The notes beneath the pieces were generated by a model. It was not told the origin of the DNA. It made no database searches and saw nothing but the letters and a program-made list of their open reading frames with translations. Positions 1-9,210 of a stretch of DNA of 64,000 bases are shown piece after piece. The stretch is from Paenibacillus flagellatus. Lineage in GTDB: Bacteria; Bacillota; Bacilli; Paenibacillales; NBRC-103111. Made by a program: the position numbers and the translations under genes. The stretch lies in assembly GCF_003217775.1 (NCBI RefSeq), contig NZ_QJVJ01000007.1, positions 248,001-312,000 of the forward strand. Direction: 5' to 3'. Position 1 is the stretch's first letter. Every line of letters begins with the position of its first letter.

Positions 1-320
1 AGGCGGCCCGCATCGACGGCTGCACGCCGTGGACGTCGTTTTGGCGCATCATGCTGCCGCTGTCGGCTCCGGCGCTTGCCGCGCTGTGCATTTTCACCTT
101 TTTGCACAGCTGGAACGAATTTTTGGAGCCGCTTATTTATTTGAACACAAGCCGGCTGTATACGCTGCCGCTCGCGCTGTCGCTGTTCACGAACGAGAGC
201 GGGACGGAATGGCACTTGCTGATGGCCGCCTCGGTCATGGCGACGGTGCCGCTGCTGGCGGTCTTTTTCGCGGCGCAAAAAAAGTTTGTCGAAGGGATCG
301 CGATGACCGGCTTGAAGTAG
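1..320 (+). CDS. Carbohydrate ABC transporter permease, MalG type (3' end only)
   Basis: The reading frame is open from base 3 and ends with TAG at 318-320, so only the last 105 or so residues are present. It opens with the permease EAA-loop motif (AARIDGCTPWTSFWRIMLP), which contacts the ATPase. A membrane segment with HSWNEFLEPLIYL follows, and the end FVEGIAMTGLK is typical of CUT1 inner-membrane subunits. It would import a sugar or oligosaccharide with partners outside the window. The oxidoreductase at 342 follows after 21 bases, so the two are probably co-transcribed. The substrate cannot be told. Confidence 0.93.
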   Translation, partial: AARIDGCTPWTSFWRIMLPLSAPALAALCIFTFLHSWNEFLEPLIYLNTSRLYTLPLALSLFTNESGTEWHLLMAASVMATVPLLAVFFAAQKKFVEGIAMTGLK

Positions 321-341
321 AGAGACAAGGAGAGAGGAAGC

Positions 342-1703
342 ATGGGTGTGGGAAGCGCGCCGCTTGAGGCGGACGTCGTCGTAGTCGGAGGAGGCCCGGC
401 CGGCATATGCGCGGCGCTCGCGGCGGGGAGAACGGGCGCCAGGACGATTTTGATCGAGCGGTACGGCTTCGTCGGCGGCATGTCGACGGCGGCGCTCGTC
501 TATCCGTGGATGACGTTCCATACGGCCGAGGGCAGGCAAGTGATCGGAGGCATTGCCCAGGAAATAGTCGACAGGCTCATGAAGCTCGGTGCGTCTCCCG
601 GCCATTTGCGCGACACGGTCGGGTTCGTGCATACGGTGACGCCGTACGAGCCGGAGACGTTCAAGTCGCTCGTCCCGGCGATGCTGCGCGAGGCCGGCGT
701 CCGCCTGATCGGCCACAGCTTCGTCGACGAGGCGATCATGAGCGGACGGCGCATCGAGGCGGTTACGCTGACGGGCAAGTCGGGGCGGCTGCGCGTCCGG
801 GGGAACGTATTCGTCGACGCGTCCGGTGACGGCGACTTGGCCTACTTGTCCGGCACGCCTTGTGCGGAAGGCCGGGAAGGCGACGGGCGGACGCAGCCGA
901 TGACGATGAAGTTCCGGATGAAGGGCGTCGATCTGCAGGCGGTGAAGCGGTATATGCTGGACCACCCCGACGAATTTTACGCGAAGACGCCGTTCGCCGA
1001 GCTCGAGCGGCTGCCGCTCACCGGCGTATCGGGCTTTTATAAGCATTGGACGGAGGCGGATTTGCCGATCAACCGGGATCAGGTGCTGTTTTTCACCGGT
1101 CCGGGCGAAGACGAAGTGCTCGTCAATACGACGCGCGTCCAAGGACTGCGGGGCACCGACGCGGAGGAGCTGACCGAGGCGGAGCGGCTCGGCCGCGAGC
1201 AGGTGCTGCAGGTGGCGGCTTTCATGAAGCGGTGCCTTCCCGGCTTCGAGCGGGCGTCGCTCTCGCAGGTCGGGACGCAGATCGGCGTGCGCGAGACGCG
1301 GCGCGTCGAAGGGCTGTATGCGCTGCGCGGGGAGGACGTCGTTCGCGGCGCGGCGTTCGAGGACGCGATCGCCCGCAGCGGCTACCCGATCGACCTGCAC
1401 GATCCGACCGGCAAAGGGGTGACGGAGGCGGCCGTCCGCGGCGACGGCGCGTACGATATCCCGTACCGGTGCCTGCTGCCGACGCGGACGGACAACCTGC
1501 TGACCGCCGGGCGATGCATATCGACGACGCACGAAGCGATGGCGACGACCCGGCTGACGCCGAGCTGCATGGCGACCGGCCACGCAGCCGGAACGGCGGC
1601 GGCGCTCGCCGCCTTGGCGAGGACGGAGCCGCATCTGCTCGACGCGGCGGTACTGCAGCGGAAGCTGGCCGAGCAGGGAGCGATTTTGCGCGGCGAGCGG
1701 TAG
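342..1703 (+). CDS. FAD-dependent oxidoreductase (FAD_oxidored family)
   Basis: A 453-residue flavoprotein. The N-terminal dinucleotide-binding motif VVVVGGGPAGICAALAAGR lies at about residues 10-28 and is followed by ILIERYGFVGGMST. The C-terminal segment around residues 380-420 (LLTAGRCISTTHEAMA, then SCMATGHAAGTAAALA) is the second FAD-contacting region of this family. There is no signal peptide, so it is cytoplasmic. An AGGAGAG-type ribosome site precedes the ATG. It directly follows a sugar ABC permease, which suggests oxidation of an imported sugar or derived compound; this is inferred from context. A terminator lies about 140 bases downstream. Confidence 0.88.
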   Translation: MGVGSAPLEADVVVVGGGPAGICAALAAGRTGARTILIERYGFVGGMSTAALVYPWMTFHTAEGRQVIGGIAQEIVDRLMKLGASPGHLRDTVGFVHTVTPYEPETFKSLVPAMLREAGVRLIGHSFVDEAIMSGRRIEAVTLTGKSGRLRVRGNVFVDASGDGDLAYLSGTPCAEGREGDGRTQPMTMKFRMKGVDLQAVKRYMLDHPDEFYAKTPFAELERLPLTGVSGFYKHWTEADLPINRDQVLFFTGPGEDEVLVNTTRVQGLRGTDAEELTEAERLGREQVLQVAAFMKRCLPGFERASLSQVGTQIGVRETRRVEGLYALRGEDVVRGAAFEDAIARSGYPIDLHDPTGKGVTEAAVRGDGAYDIPYRCLLPTRTDNLLTAGRCISTTHEAMATTRLTPSCMATGHAAGTAAALAALARTEPHLLDAAVLQRKLAEQGAILRGER

Positions 1704-1845
1704 CGGAGCGTGAGGGCGGCGGGATCGCGGCGGCGCCGTGCTGCGTTGGGGGTTGCGCGCTCCGATTGCGGCGACGCACGTCCGCGATGGCGCGCAAGGA
1801 CACGACCATGTGCGCGGCACATGGTCGGTATGGTTGCGGGAAACG

Positions 1846-1873
1846 GCCGGGGGCGAGCGCCTCCGGCTTTTTT
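1846..1873 (+). terminator. Rho-independent terminator after the FAD oxidoreductase
   Basis: The arms GCCGGGGGC and GCCTCCGGC (one G-T pair) form a short-loop hairpin followed directly by six T. It sits about 140 bases after the stop codon at 1703 and separates this transcript from the catabolic operon at 2346. Confidence 0.8.
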
Positions 1874-2051
1874 CACATGCTTCCGCTCCGTATCGGATCG
1901 TACGTCCGTTATTTCGGGGACAAATGAACCGGCCCCCGCAACTCTTCCCCGGTGATTCACCTCCCAGCTAAGACCTCCAGTCCATGTATTCTCCCTAGGA
2001 GCCAGCCGCCGTGCCTACCCGCCGCCCCGTGCTGACCAATTTACCGCAAAA

Positions 2052-2096
2052 CTGAGAAATTTCACGTTTTTTGCATCCCGATCCTTCACATACACT
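2052..2096 (+). promoter_or_regulatory. Promoter with shared regulon box (copy A)
   Basis: The box CTGAGAAATTTCAC lies at 2052-2065 and a -10-like TACACT at 2091-2096, 25 bases after the box. The same box and spacing occur at 9211 and 12398. No good -35 is present at the expected place, as in activator-dependent promoters. The obvious candidate activator is the AraC-type protein encoded at 6879-9194. The site lies about 250 bases before the GTG of the 2346 operon. Confidence 0.65.
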
Positions 2097-2250
2097 GGAG
2101 AAAAGAAGGCGCCGGGCGCGCCGCGATGCGGTTTCGTGCGTTCGGCGGCCTTCCGTTCCCGCACCGTCTGTCACCCCCCGATTAAGGCCCGTCTTGCCCG
2201 AACGCTCGTTCCGCGTTTACAGATAAGCGGAGTCGGAGTAATATTATTTT

Positions 2251-2258
2251 GATACAAT
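2251..2258 (+). promoter_or_regulatory. Possible extended -10 promoter
   Basis: The motif TGATACAAT (TG-N-TACAAT, ending at 2258) lies in an AT-rich stretch and could be a second, extended -10 promoter about 85 bases before the GTG at 2346. No clear -35 is seen. Between 1704 and 2345 I see no gene: only the terminator near 1846, box A near 2052 and this element. Confidence 0.4.
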
Positions 2259-2345
2259 GTAACATAATGTGAGACGATTTGTCGGAAAAAGCGGACGAAC
2301 GTTCGCAGACGATCGCGTCAAGCGACAGGAAAGGAAGGACGCTAC

Positions 2346-3392
2346 GTGACAGAATCGCACCGTACGCATCACCGCGCGCAGCCGGAGCCGGCCGCGGCTC
2401 GACCGCTCGTCGAGCGGGAGACGATTCGTCTCGCCATGCTCGGCATGGTCGACGGCAACGGGCACCCGTACTCGTGGAGCGCCATGTTCAACGGCTACGA
2501 CCCGGACGAAATGAGGCGCTGCCCGTACCCGGGCATCCCCGCGTACCTCGACAAGGAGCCGAAGGAGACGCTGCGCATCCGCGGCGCGAACGTGACGCAC
2601 ATATGGACGGACGACCCGGAGGACGCCGTCCGGGTGGCCCGCGCCTCGCTCATCCCGAACGTCGTCGACCGGCCGGAGGACGTCATCGGCCGTGTCGATG
2701 CGGTCGTTATCGCGACGGACAAAGGAAACGAGCATGTCGAGCGGTGCCGTCCGTTCGTCGAGGCCGGGCTGCCTGTCTTCGTCGACAAGCCGCTTGCCGA
2801 CAACGAGCGCGACCTGCTCGCGTTCGCGGATTGGGTGGCGCAGGGGAAGCCGATTTTATCGTCCAGCTGCATGCGCTACAGCAAAGAATTTATGCCGTAC
2901 CGGCTGTCGACCTCCAATCTGGGCGAGCTCCGGTTCGCCACGATTACGACGCCGAAATCGTGGGAGCGGTACGGCATTCACGCGCTGGAAGGGATTTATC
3001 CGATCTTCGGCCCGGGCTTCGTCTCCGTCCGCAATACGGGGACGAACGAACGGAACGTCGTCCATCTGAAGCACGCCTGCGGGGCGGATATCGTCGCCGC
3101 GGCCCACGCCGACCTGTACGGGGCGTTCGGCCTGCTGCAGCTGTGCGGGACGGCGGGACATGCGTTCGTGCCGTTTCAGGACACGTTTTATTCGTTCAAA
3201 TCGCAATTGCAGGCGTTCGTCGATTATTTGCGGACCGGGGAGCGGCCGTTTCCGTTCGCGGAGACGGTCGAGCTGATGAAGCTGGTCATCGCCGGCATCC
3301 GCAGCCGCGAGGAAGGCGGGCGGGAAGTGCGGCTTTCGGAAATCGCCCCGTCCTTGCTCGACGGGCACGCCACCAAGGAGGTAACGGCATGA
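2346..3392 (+). CDS. Gfo/Idh/MocA-family oxidoreductase, atypical N terminus
   Basis: A 348-residue protein starting with GTG behind AAGGAAGG. It is the first gene of a five-gene operon. The family lysine motif appears as VFVDKPLADN near residue 140, where most members have EKP. The NAD-binding motif is unusual: the first strand reads LAMLGMVDGNGHPYSW, without GxGxxG. The segment DAVVIATDKGNEH matches the second half of a Rossmann fold. The family oxidizes or reduces sugars and inositols with NAD(P). The stop overlaps the next start as ATGA (3389-3392), which indicates translational coupling to the aldolase. The substrate is unknown. Confidence 0.85.
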   Translation: MTESHRTHHRAQPEPAAARPLVERETIRLAMLGMVDGNGHPYSWSAMFNGYDPDEMRRCPYPGIPAYLDKEPKETLRIRGANVTHIWTDDPEDAVRVARASLIPNVVDRPEDVIGRVDAVVIATDKGNEHVERCRPFVEAGLPVFVDKPLADNERDLLAFADWVAQGKPILSSSCMRYSKEFMPYRLSTSNLGELRFATITTPKSWERYGIHALEGIYPIFGPGFVSVRNTGTNERNVVHLKHACGADIVAAAHADLYGAFGLLQLCGTAGHAFVPFQDTFYSFKSQLQAFVDYLRTGERPFPFAETVELMKLVIAGIRSREEGGREVRLSEIAPSLLDGHATKEVTA

Positions 3393-4228
3393 AGGAAACG
3401 ACACACGCGATGCGCCCGAGCCGGGTGCTGCGCAAGCTGAGAGCGGGAGAAGTCGCGTACGCGATGAAGCTGAACCTGGGAGATGCGCGCGCGGCGGAGA
3501 TCGCCGCCCTGAGCGGCTTCGACTGCATCTGGACCGATATGGAGCACGTGCCGAACGACTGGGCCGTCGTCGAAAAGCAAATTCTCGCCGCCAAAGCGCA
3601 CGACGTCGACACGATCGTCCGCGTCGCCCGCGGCGGCTACAGCGACTACATCCGTCCGCTCGAGATGGACGCGGCGGGCATCATGGTGCCGCATATTATG
3701 AGCGCGGACGATGCGAGAGAGGTCGTCCGGCGGACGAAATTTCATCCGCTCGGTCTGCGTCCGGTCGACGGGGGCAATGCGGACGGCGCATACTGCGGCA
3801 TTCCGTTCACCGATTATTTGCGTCAGGCGAACGAGCAGCGCTTCAACATATTGCAGATCGAGGACGTCGAGCCGCTCGACGAGCTCGAGGACATTATCGC
3901 CCTGCCGGGGCTCGACATGATCTTCTTCGGTCCGGGCGACTTCAGCCAATCGATCGGCGCCCCCGGGCAGATGGACCATCCGCTCTTGACCGAGACGCGG
4001 CGGACGATCGCGGAGCTGGCCGTCAAGCACGGCAAGTTCGCGGGAACCGTCGGATCGACGGGCAACGCGGACGAGCTCGTCGCGATGGGCTACCGGTTCC
4101 TCAGCATCGGGGCGGACGTCATCGGATTGACCCAGTATTATCGCGGCATCATGAGCGAGCTGCGCAAGCGGGACGCCGGCTCGATCGGAAGCGTCTATTC
4201 GGACCGGCCGACGGAGGTGTCGCCATGA
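3389..4228 (+). CDS. HpcH/HpaI-family aldolase
   Basis: A 279-residue member of the phosphoenolpyruvate/pyruvate aldolase superfamily (HpcH/HpaI, 2-keto-3-deoxy-sugar-acid aldolases). Visible motifs are DCIWTDMEHVPND near residue 50, the substrate-loop arginine in VRVARGG, the metal-region segment IMVPHIMS, LQIEDVEPLDEL and DMIFFGPGDFSQSIG near residue 180. The family cleaves a 2-keto acid into pyruvate and an aldehyde with a divalent metal. The ATG at 3389 follows AAGGAGG and overlaps the upstream stop. A longer open frame begins at 2279 but runs out of phase through the oxidoreductase gene, so it is not the start. The 3' end overlaps the SDR start as ATGA. Confidence 0.9.
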   Translation: MKETTHAMRPSRVLRKLRAGEVAYAMKLNLGDARAAEIAALSGFDCIWTDMEHVPNDWAVVEKQILAAKAHDVDTIVRVARGGYSDYIRPLEMDAAGIMVPHIMSADDAREVVRRTKFHPLGLRPVDGGNADGAYCGIPFTDYLRQANEQRFNILQIEDVEPLDELEDIIALPGLDMIFFGPGDFSQSIGAPGQMDHPLLTETRRTIAELAVKHGKFAGTVGSTGNADELVAMGYRFLSIGADVIGLTQYYRGIMSELRKRDAGSIGSVYSDRPTEVSP

Positions 4229-5007
4229 GCGTGCTGCAATCGTTTTCATTGGCGGGCAAGGTGGCGCTCGTCACCGGCGGGGCCGGACTGTACGGCAGGC
4301 AAATCGCCTTGGCGCTCGCCCAGGCCGGGGCGGCGACCCATATGACGTCGCGGAGCGAGGAGCAGCTGCCGGAGCTTGAGGAAAGCTTCGCCCGCGACGG
4401 CGTCGCCGTGACGGCGCTTCCTTTCGATCAGGAGCGGGAGCGGTCGGTGCTCGACCTGCGCGACCGGATTCTCGAGAAGCACGGACGGATCGACATTCTC
4501 GTCAACAACGCGGTCGCGCGAACGATGGCGTCGTGGAACGATCCGCTCGAAACGTTCGAACGCAGCATGCGGATCAATGCGACGGGCTTGTTCGCCGTAA
4601 CCCGAGCCTTCGGGGACGTCATGGCGGAGCAAGGCGCGGGATCGATCGTCAATATCGGCTCGATCCAGGGGATGATCGGACCGGATGCGGCGCTGTACAA
4701 GGACTTGGACTTTCACGGCTTCGTCCCGGACTATTTTTTCCATAAAGGCGGCATGGTCAACTTCACCCGGTTCGTCGCCAGCTACTACGGTCCGCGCAAT
4801 GTCCGCTGCAATTGCATCAGCCCGGGGGGCCTCGCCTCGCACCGCACACCGGAAACGTTCGTCGAGCGGTACGCGGAGCGGACGATGCTCGGCCGGATGG
4901 CCGGGGATACCGACCTGATGGGGAGCGTCGTCTTCCTGGCCTCGGACGCGTCCGTCTACGTGACGGGGGCGAATTTGCCGGTCGACGGCGGATATACGGC
5001 GAAGTGA
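4225..5007 (+). CDS. SDR-family NAD(P)-dependent oxidoreductase
   Basis: A 260-residue short-chain dehydrogenase/reductase. It has the cofactor motif TGGAGLYGRQIA near residue 17, NNA near residue 91, the catalytic Ser in NIGSIQG, and the YxxxK pair in DYFFHK. The gap between Ser and Tyr is longer than in the classical family. The C-terminal end VTGANLPVDGGYTAK is typical. It sits between the aldolase (ATGA overlap at 4225) and a second SDR, so it probably oxidizes or reduces a sugar-derived intermediate in the same pathway. The exact substrate is unknown. Confidence 0.9.
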   Translation: MSVLQSFSLAGKVALVTGGAGLYGRQIALALAQAGAATHMTSRSEEQLPELEESFARDGVAVTALPFDQERERSVLDLRDRILEKHGRIDILVNNAVARTMASWNDPLETFERSMRINATGLFAVTRAFGDVMAEQGAGSIVNIGSIQGMIGPDAALYKDLDFHGFVPDYFFHKGGMVNFTRFVASYYGPRNVRCNCISPGGLASHRTPETFVERYAERTMLGRMAGDTDLMGSVVFLASDASVYVTGANLPVDGGYTAK

Positions 5008-5046
5008 CGCGCGAGCGGCGCGATATGGAGAGGAGAAGCGGCTAAG

Positions 5047-5820
5047 ATGTCGATTCACGACTTATTCGGAATGCAGGGCAAAACCGTCGTCATGACGGGT
5101 GGCGGAGGTTATTTGGGAAGCGCCGTGACGAGCGCGCTGGCCGACTTGGGGGCGAACGTCGTCGTGGCCGACGTGACGGACCGCCGGCCGGATGACGACC
5201 GGCTGACGGCCATCGCCTGCGACGTATCGGACACGATGTCGATCCGGGGACTATTCCGCCAAACGGAGGAACGGTTCGGCGCGATCCATGTGCTGATTAA
5301 CGGCGCCACGTACGGCGCGGGCTACGGTCCGGCCGGGACGGTCGAGCGGATGAGCGACGACGATTGGGCGAAGGGGCTCGACGGCGCGGCGGGCACCGTC
5401 TTCCGCTGCACGCGCGAGGTCGTCCCGTACATGGAGAAGATCGGCGGGGGCAGCATCGTCAACTTCGCCTCGATGTACGGCGTCGTCTCGCCCGATCCGT
5501 CGATCTACGGGGACAGCGGCGCGAACAACCCGTGCAACTACGGAGCCGGCAAGGCGGCCGTTCTTCAATTTACCCGGTATTGCGCGGCGCATTTGGCGCC
5601 GAAAGGGATTCGCGTCAACAGCGTGACGCCGGGGCCGTTCCCGAATCCGGCCTTTCAGCAGAACGGGGCGTTTCTCGAGCAGCTGAGCCGCAAGACGATG
5701 CTGGGCCGTCCGGGCAAGGCGGAAGAGATCGCGGGCGCCGTCGTGCTGCTCGCTTCCGGCGCTTCCAGCTACATGACCGGCTCGAATATCGTCGTCGACG
5801 GCGGGTGGACGGCGTGGTGA
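5047..5820 (+). CDS. SDR-family oxidoreductase (second SDR of the operon)
   Basis: A 257-residue short-chain dehydrogenase starting 39 bases after the previous SDR. The cofactor loop TGGGGYLGSAVTSAL lies near residue 17. NGATYG replaces the usual NNAG, the catalytic Ser is in NFASMYG, and YGAGK is the catalytic Tyr-Lys pair. As in its neighbour there is a long insert between Ser and Tyr, so the two may be paralogues acting on similar substrates. It ends with GSNIVVDGGWTAW. AGGAGAAG precedes the ATG. Confidence 0.9.
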   Translation: MSIHDLFGMQGKTVVMTGGGGYLGSAVTSALADLGANVVVADVTDRRPDDDRLTAIACDVSDTMSIRGLFRQTEERFGAIHVLINGATYGAGYGPAGTVERMSDDDWAKGLDGAAGTVFRCTREVVPYMEKIGGGSIVNFASMYGVVSPDPSIYGDSGANNPCNYGAGKAAVLQFTRYCAAHLAPKGIRVNSVTPGPFPNPAFQQNGAFLEQLSRKTMLGRPGKAEEIAGAVVLLASGASSYMTGSNIVVDGGWTAW

Positions 5821-5834
5821 AGGAGGAGATCGCG

Positions 5835-6770
5835 ATGCAGACGGGCGAGGAAGCCGGGGCGCACGCTTCGAAGCTGACGCTGGGCACGGTGCAGCTCGGC
5901 ATTCCGTACGGCATCCGCAACCGGGACGGGATGCCGTCGGAGGAGGACAGCCTGGCGCTGCTGCAGGAGGCGTGGGACGGCGGCGTCCGTTCGTACGACA
6001 CCGCTTCCGTATACGGACAGTCCGAGACGATTTTGGGAAAGTTTTTCGACGGCAAAAGCCCGCTCCTTACGACGAAAATCAAAATCCACCCCGAGCCGGG
6101 CGCGACTCCGTCGACACTCGAGCGCGCGATCCGCGGCGAAATCGAAAGCTCGCTGAAGCGGTTGAACCGGAGCTCCGTTCCGATCGTGATGCTGCACAAT
6201 ACGGACGCGATGGAAAGTCACGGAGCGGCGGTGACGGCGGCTTTCCGGGCGGCCGTCCGGGAAGGACTGATCGGTCAAGCCGGCATATCCGTCGCGCATA
6301 ACGGCGAGGACGAATACCGGATGCTGGAGCGCTACTTGCGGGACGACGCCTTCGGCGCGATCCAGCTTCCGATGAACGTATTCGACCATCGGCCGCTCGC
6401 GGGCGGCCGGTTCCGGGCGCTGGCGACGTCGGGGAAGACGCTGTTCCTGCGGAGCGTTTTTCTGCAAGGACTTCTCTACATGAACGAGGAGGAAGTGCCC
6501 GACAAGCTGCGGGAAGCGCGGAAGCCGATCGCCGAATTGCGCGGGCTGTCGGAGCGGTACGGCGTCCCGGTCGCGCAGATGGCCGTGTCGTTCGTTCGCG
6601 ACATGGACGGGGTGCACAGCCTCGTCATCGGGGCGGAGACGATCCCGCAGGTGCGCGGCAATATCGCGCTGATCGGCGGGCCGCCGCTGCCGGACGAACT
6701 GCGCGAAGAGATTCTCGTCCGATTCCGGGACGTGCCGGAGAAGGTAATTACGCCTCATTTGTGGAATTGA
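5835..6770 (+). CDS. Aldo/keto reductase
   Basis: A 311-residue (beta/alpha)8 NADPH-dependent reductase and last gene of the operon. It begins with LTLGTVQLGIPYGIRNRDG. The catalytic Asp and Tyr are in RSYDTASVYGQSE (about residues 47-59), the Lys is in LLTTKIKIHP, and the region MLHNTD holds the position usually taken by His. The C-terminal VIGAETIPQVRGNIALI is the cofactor segment. The open frame extends upstream to 5364, but GAAGGAGG before the ATG at 5835 and the family start fix this start. It probably reduces an aldehyde or ketone from the aldolase or SDR steps. Confidence 0.88.
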   Translation: MQTGEEAGAHASKLTLGTVQLGIPYGIRNRDGMPSEEDSLALLQEAWDGGVRSYDTASVYGQSETILGKFFDGKSPLLTTKIKIHPEPGATPSTLERAIRGEIESSLKRLNRSSVPIVMLHNTDAMESHGAAVTAAFRAAVREGLIGQAGISVAHNGEDEYRMLERYLRDDAFGAIQLPMNVFDHRPLAGGRFRALATSGKTLFLRSVFLQGLLYMNEEEVPDKLREARKPIAELRGLSERYGVPVAQMAVSFVRDMDGVHSLVIGAETIPQVRGNIALIGGPPLPDELREEILVRFRDVPEKVITPHLWN

Positions 6771-6780
6771 ATACGTACGG

Positions 6781-6818
6781 GGAACGAAGAAGAGGGGCGA
6801 TTTCCGCTTTTTCGTTCC
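6781..6818. repeat. 12-bp inverted repeat between the aldo/keto reductase and the AraC regulator
   Basis: GGAACGAAGAAG at 6781-6792 pairs with CTTTTTCGTTCC at 6807-6818 (one G-T pair, 14-base loop). It starts 11 bases after the stop at 6770. No T-run follows, so it may be a weak terminator, an mRNA-stabilizing hairpin or an operator for the regulator gene. Confidence 0.5.
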
Positions 6819-6878
6819 GGTCGTATCGGAGTATCGGTTCGCGGGATGCCGTGCGAAGAAACAAAAAGGGGGGGCCCT

Positions 6879-9194
6879 ATGAAATCGTTCCGCAATGCGA
6901 TCCGTCGTTTTCACGATTTGACCCTGGTCAAAAAAATGTGGCTGTCCGTCACGTTCGTCTCGCTGCTCGCGCTCGCCGCGTTCGCCTTCGTCTCCTCCGC
7001 CCAGATCAAGAAGCTCATCACGGAACGCGAAGGCCGCGTCATGGTGCAGCAGCTGGAAAACTATACGGGCAGCATCAACCACTACTTCCAGAACATCCAG
7101 AAATCGGCGCAGGTGCTCCTATACAGCCCGAACATCCAGGAGCGGTTCAGCACGGACATGTCGCAGCTGACCGGGGAAGAGCGCATTCGCGCGTTCAACG
7201 ACGTGTACCATTCGCTGCACCGGATGTGGGACAATTTGTACGGCATCGACGCCGTTTATTTGATCGACCGGTATCAGAACGTATTCAAAATCAGTGTTGA
7301 AAACGCCAACATGCCCACGTTTCTGACGGGGGAGGAGTTCGCCAGGCAGGGCTGGTACGACCGGCTGGGCAAATCGGACGGCTCCTCCTATTGGTCGTTC
7401 GTCCGCTGGAGCGATACGAAGACGTCGATCCTCATGTTCAACGCGATGTACAACAAATCCGACCTGTCGCTGATCGGCCATCTCGTCATTTCCGTATCGC
7501 CGAACGTGTTCGACTCGTTCCTGTCGGCGTCCAATCTGGGCGACGGGACGAACAGCATCATCGACTCCTCGGGCGTCGCCTATACGTCCGGCGGCGGTGC
7601 GGCGGCAATCGCTCCGTACGGCGCGGAAGAGCTGGAGGGGAGCAAGGGCTACTCGTTCGTCAAGCGGGACGGCGAGCCGCACATGCTCGCCTACGCCAAG
7701 CACGGCCTGACCGGATGGACGTTCGTCCACGAAGTGCCGCAGCGGCTCGTGCTGCAAGATTTGCAGCGCGTGAACGGCTTATGGCTTGCGCTGCTGTTTT
7801 TGTCGCTCGGACTGATCATGATCGCCGCCGCATTCGTTTTGCGGACGATTACGACGCCGCTTCGCAAATTGGTGAAGCTCGTCCGCGAAGTCGAGCGGGG
7901 CAACCTGTCCGGCCGGTTCAACGTGCTGTACAAGGACGAGCTCGGCAAGCTGGGGCACGCCTTCAACCATATGCTCGACAAGCTGCAGGACGGCATCCCG
8001 CTCATCCGGGAGAAGTTCATCCGTTCGCTGCTCGAGCGCAAGCTGACCCCGGAAGAGCTGCGCGAATTCGAGCGCAAGCTCGATTTCCGCTTCGAAGGGT
8101 CGTGGTATCAAGTCGTGCTTCTGTACATTCGCGAGCCGTCCGATGAAAGCGCATTACGCGCCGCCGAGGCGGCCATCCGCGACATGGAGCTGCGGGGCGG
8201 CATGATTTCCGATACGCTTGCGGACGAGCAATACTGCCTTATTTTCAACCGGCCGGAAGACGAGACGGTTTCGCAGCTCCGCGGTTTGCTCGACCATCTG
8301 CGCGACGGTCTCGGCTTGCGGGCGTACGCGTTCGTCGGCAACGGCTACGAGGACGTCAACCTCGTCAAGACGTCGTTCGAGGAGGCGAAGACGCAGCTGA
8401 AATACCGGGTGAGCGAACGGATGGAGGCGGAGCCGGCCATCTTTTTCTCCGGGGGGCCGTACGAGCATCATTATCCCGAATCGTTCGAGAACCGGCTGCT
8501 GTATTACATGGGCGAAGGCGACTTCGATACGTGCGCCATCGTCATGGAGGAGCTGATCGATTACGCGCGGGCGACGCCGGTCGCTCCTCCGATCATGAAC
8601 TCGCTGCTGACCGTGCTGCATAACGAGCTGAACAAGCAGCTGATCAAGTTCGGCGGCGACGAGCGCCGTCTCGACCCGGATTGGCTCGGCAAGCTGAACG
8701 GGCGGCTGTCGCTCGAGCCGTTCGAGAAGAACGGCCGCGACTTTATCGCGCGGCTGCGCAAGCAGCTCGGGCCGCTCGTGCGCAAGCAGGTGAAGTACAG
8801 CCCGAACATCGACAAGAGCTTGCAGCTGATCCGCGACCGGTTCGACCAGCCGGATTTGGGCGTCGACTATGCGGCCCGGACGCTCGGGCTGAACGCGAAC
8901 TATTTCAGCCAGCTGTTCAAAAAAGAAGTGGGCGTCGGCTTCGCCGAATATGTAAGCGGTTTAAGACTGGAGCACGCGCAGCGCCTGTTGACCGAAACGC
9001 CGTTCAAAATCAAGGAAATCGCGGAGAAAACCGGCTTCGCCGACCCGCACTACTTCGGCGTCTGGTTCAAAGACAATACCGGGCTGTCCCCGTCCCAATA
9101 CCGCAAAGGGAGCGTGCCGCGCGGCGATCGGGCAGACGCCCCGGCCGGAGGGGGAACCGTCGCCATAAAAGGCGCCGTCAACGTCTCCGGCTAA
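6879..9194 (+). CDS. Membrane-anchored AraC-family transcriptional regulator with extracellular sensor domain
   Basis: A 771-residue one-component regulator. Membrane segment 1 (about residues 20-39) and segment 2 (about 300-322, LWLALLFLSLGLIMIAAAFVL) flank an extracellular sensor of about 260 residues. A HAMP-like linker follows (TPLRKLVKLVREVERGNLSG). The C-terminal AraC domain (about 660-765) carries LGLNANYFSQLFKKEVGVGFAEY and ADPHYFGVWFKDNTGLSPSQYRK. The ATG at 6879 follows AAAAAGGGGGGG; an ATG at 6846 lacks a site. Proteins of this layout sense a sugar outside the cell and activate nearby transporter genes. It lies between the enzyme operon and importer genes whose promoters share a box, so it is the likely activator of both. 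Confidence 0.92.
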   Translation: MKSFRNAIRRFHDLTLVKKMWLSVTFVSLLALAAFAFVSSAQIKKLITEREGRVMVQQLENYTGSINHYFQNIQKSAQVLLYSPNIQERFSTDMSQLTGEERIRAFNDVYHSLHRMWDNLYGIDAVYLIDRYQNVFKISVENANMPTFLTGEEFARQGWYDRLGKSDGSSYWSFVRWSDTKTSILMFNAMYNKSDLSLIGHLVISVSPNVFDSFLSASNLGDGTNSIIDSSGVAYTSGGGAAAIAPYGAEELEGSKGYSFVKRDGEPHMLAYAKHGLTGWTFVHEVPQRLVLQDLQRVNGLWLALLFLSLGLIMIAAAFVLRTITTPLRKLVKLVREVERGNLSGRFNVLYKDELGKLGHAFNHMLDKLQDGIPLIREKFIRSLLERKLTPEELREFERKLDFRFEGSWYQVVLLYIREPSDESALRAAEAAIRDMELRGGMISDTLADEQYCLIFNRPEDETVSQLRGLLDHLRDGLGLRAYAFVGNGYEDVNLVKTSFEEAKTQLKYRVSERMEAEPAIFFSGGPYEHHYPESFENRLLYYMGEGDFDTCAIVMEELIDYARATPVAPPIMNSLLTVLHNELNKQLIKFGGDERRLDPDWLGKLNGRLSLEPFEKNGRDFIARLRKQLGPLVRKQVKYSPNIDKSLQLIRDRFDQPDLGVDYAARTLGLNANYFSQLFKKEVGVGFAEYVSGLRLEHAQRLLTETPFKIKEIAEKTGFADPHYFGVWFKDNTGLSPSQYRKGSVPRGDRADAPAGGGTVAIKGAVNVSG

Positions 9195-9210
9195 TAAATC
9201 CCCCCTATTC

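Noticed and set aside
2279-4228. Single 649-codon protein ending in the HpcH/HpaI aldolase
   Set aside because: The upstream 370 codons are the wrong frame of the Gfo/Idh gene. The aldolase has its own ATG and AAGGAGG at 3389.
5364-6770. Aldo/keto reductase with a 157-residue N-terminal extension
   Set aside because: The extension is the wrong frame of the second SDR gene. AAGGAGG and the family start select 5835.
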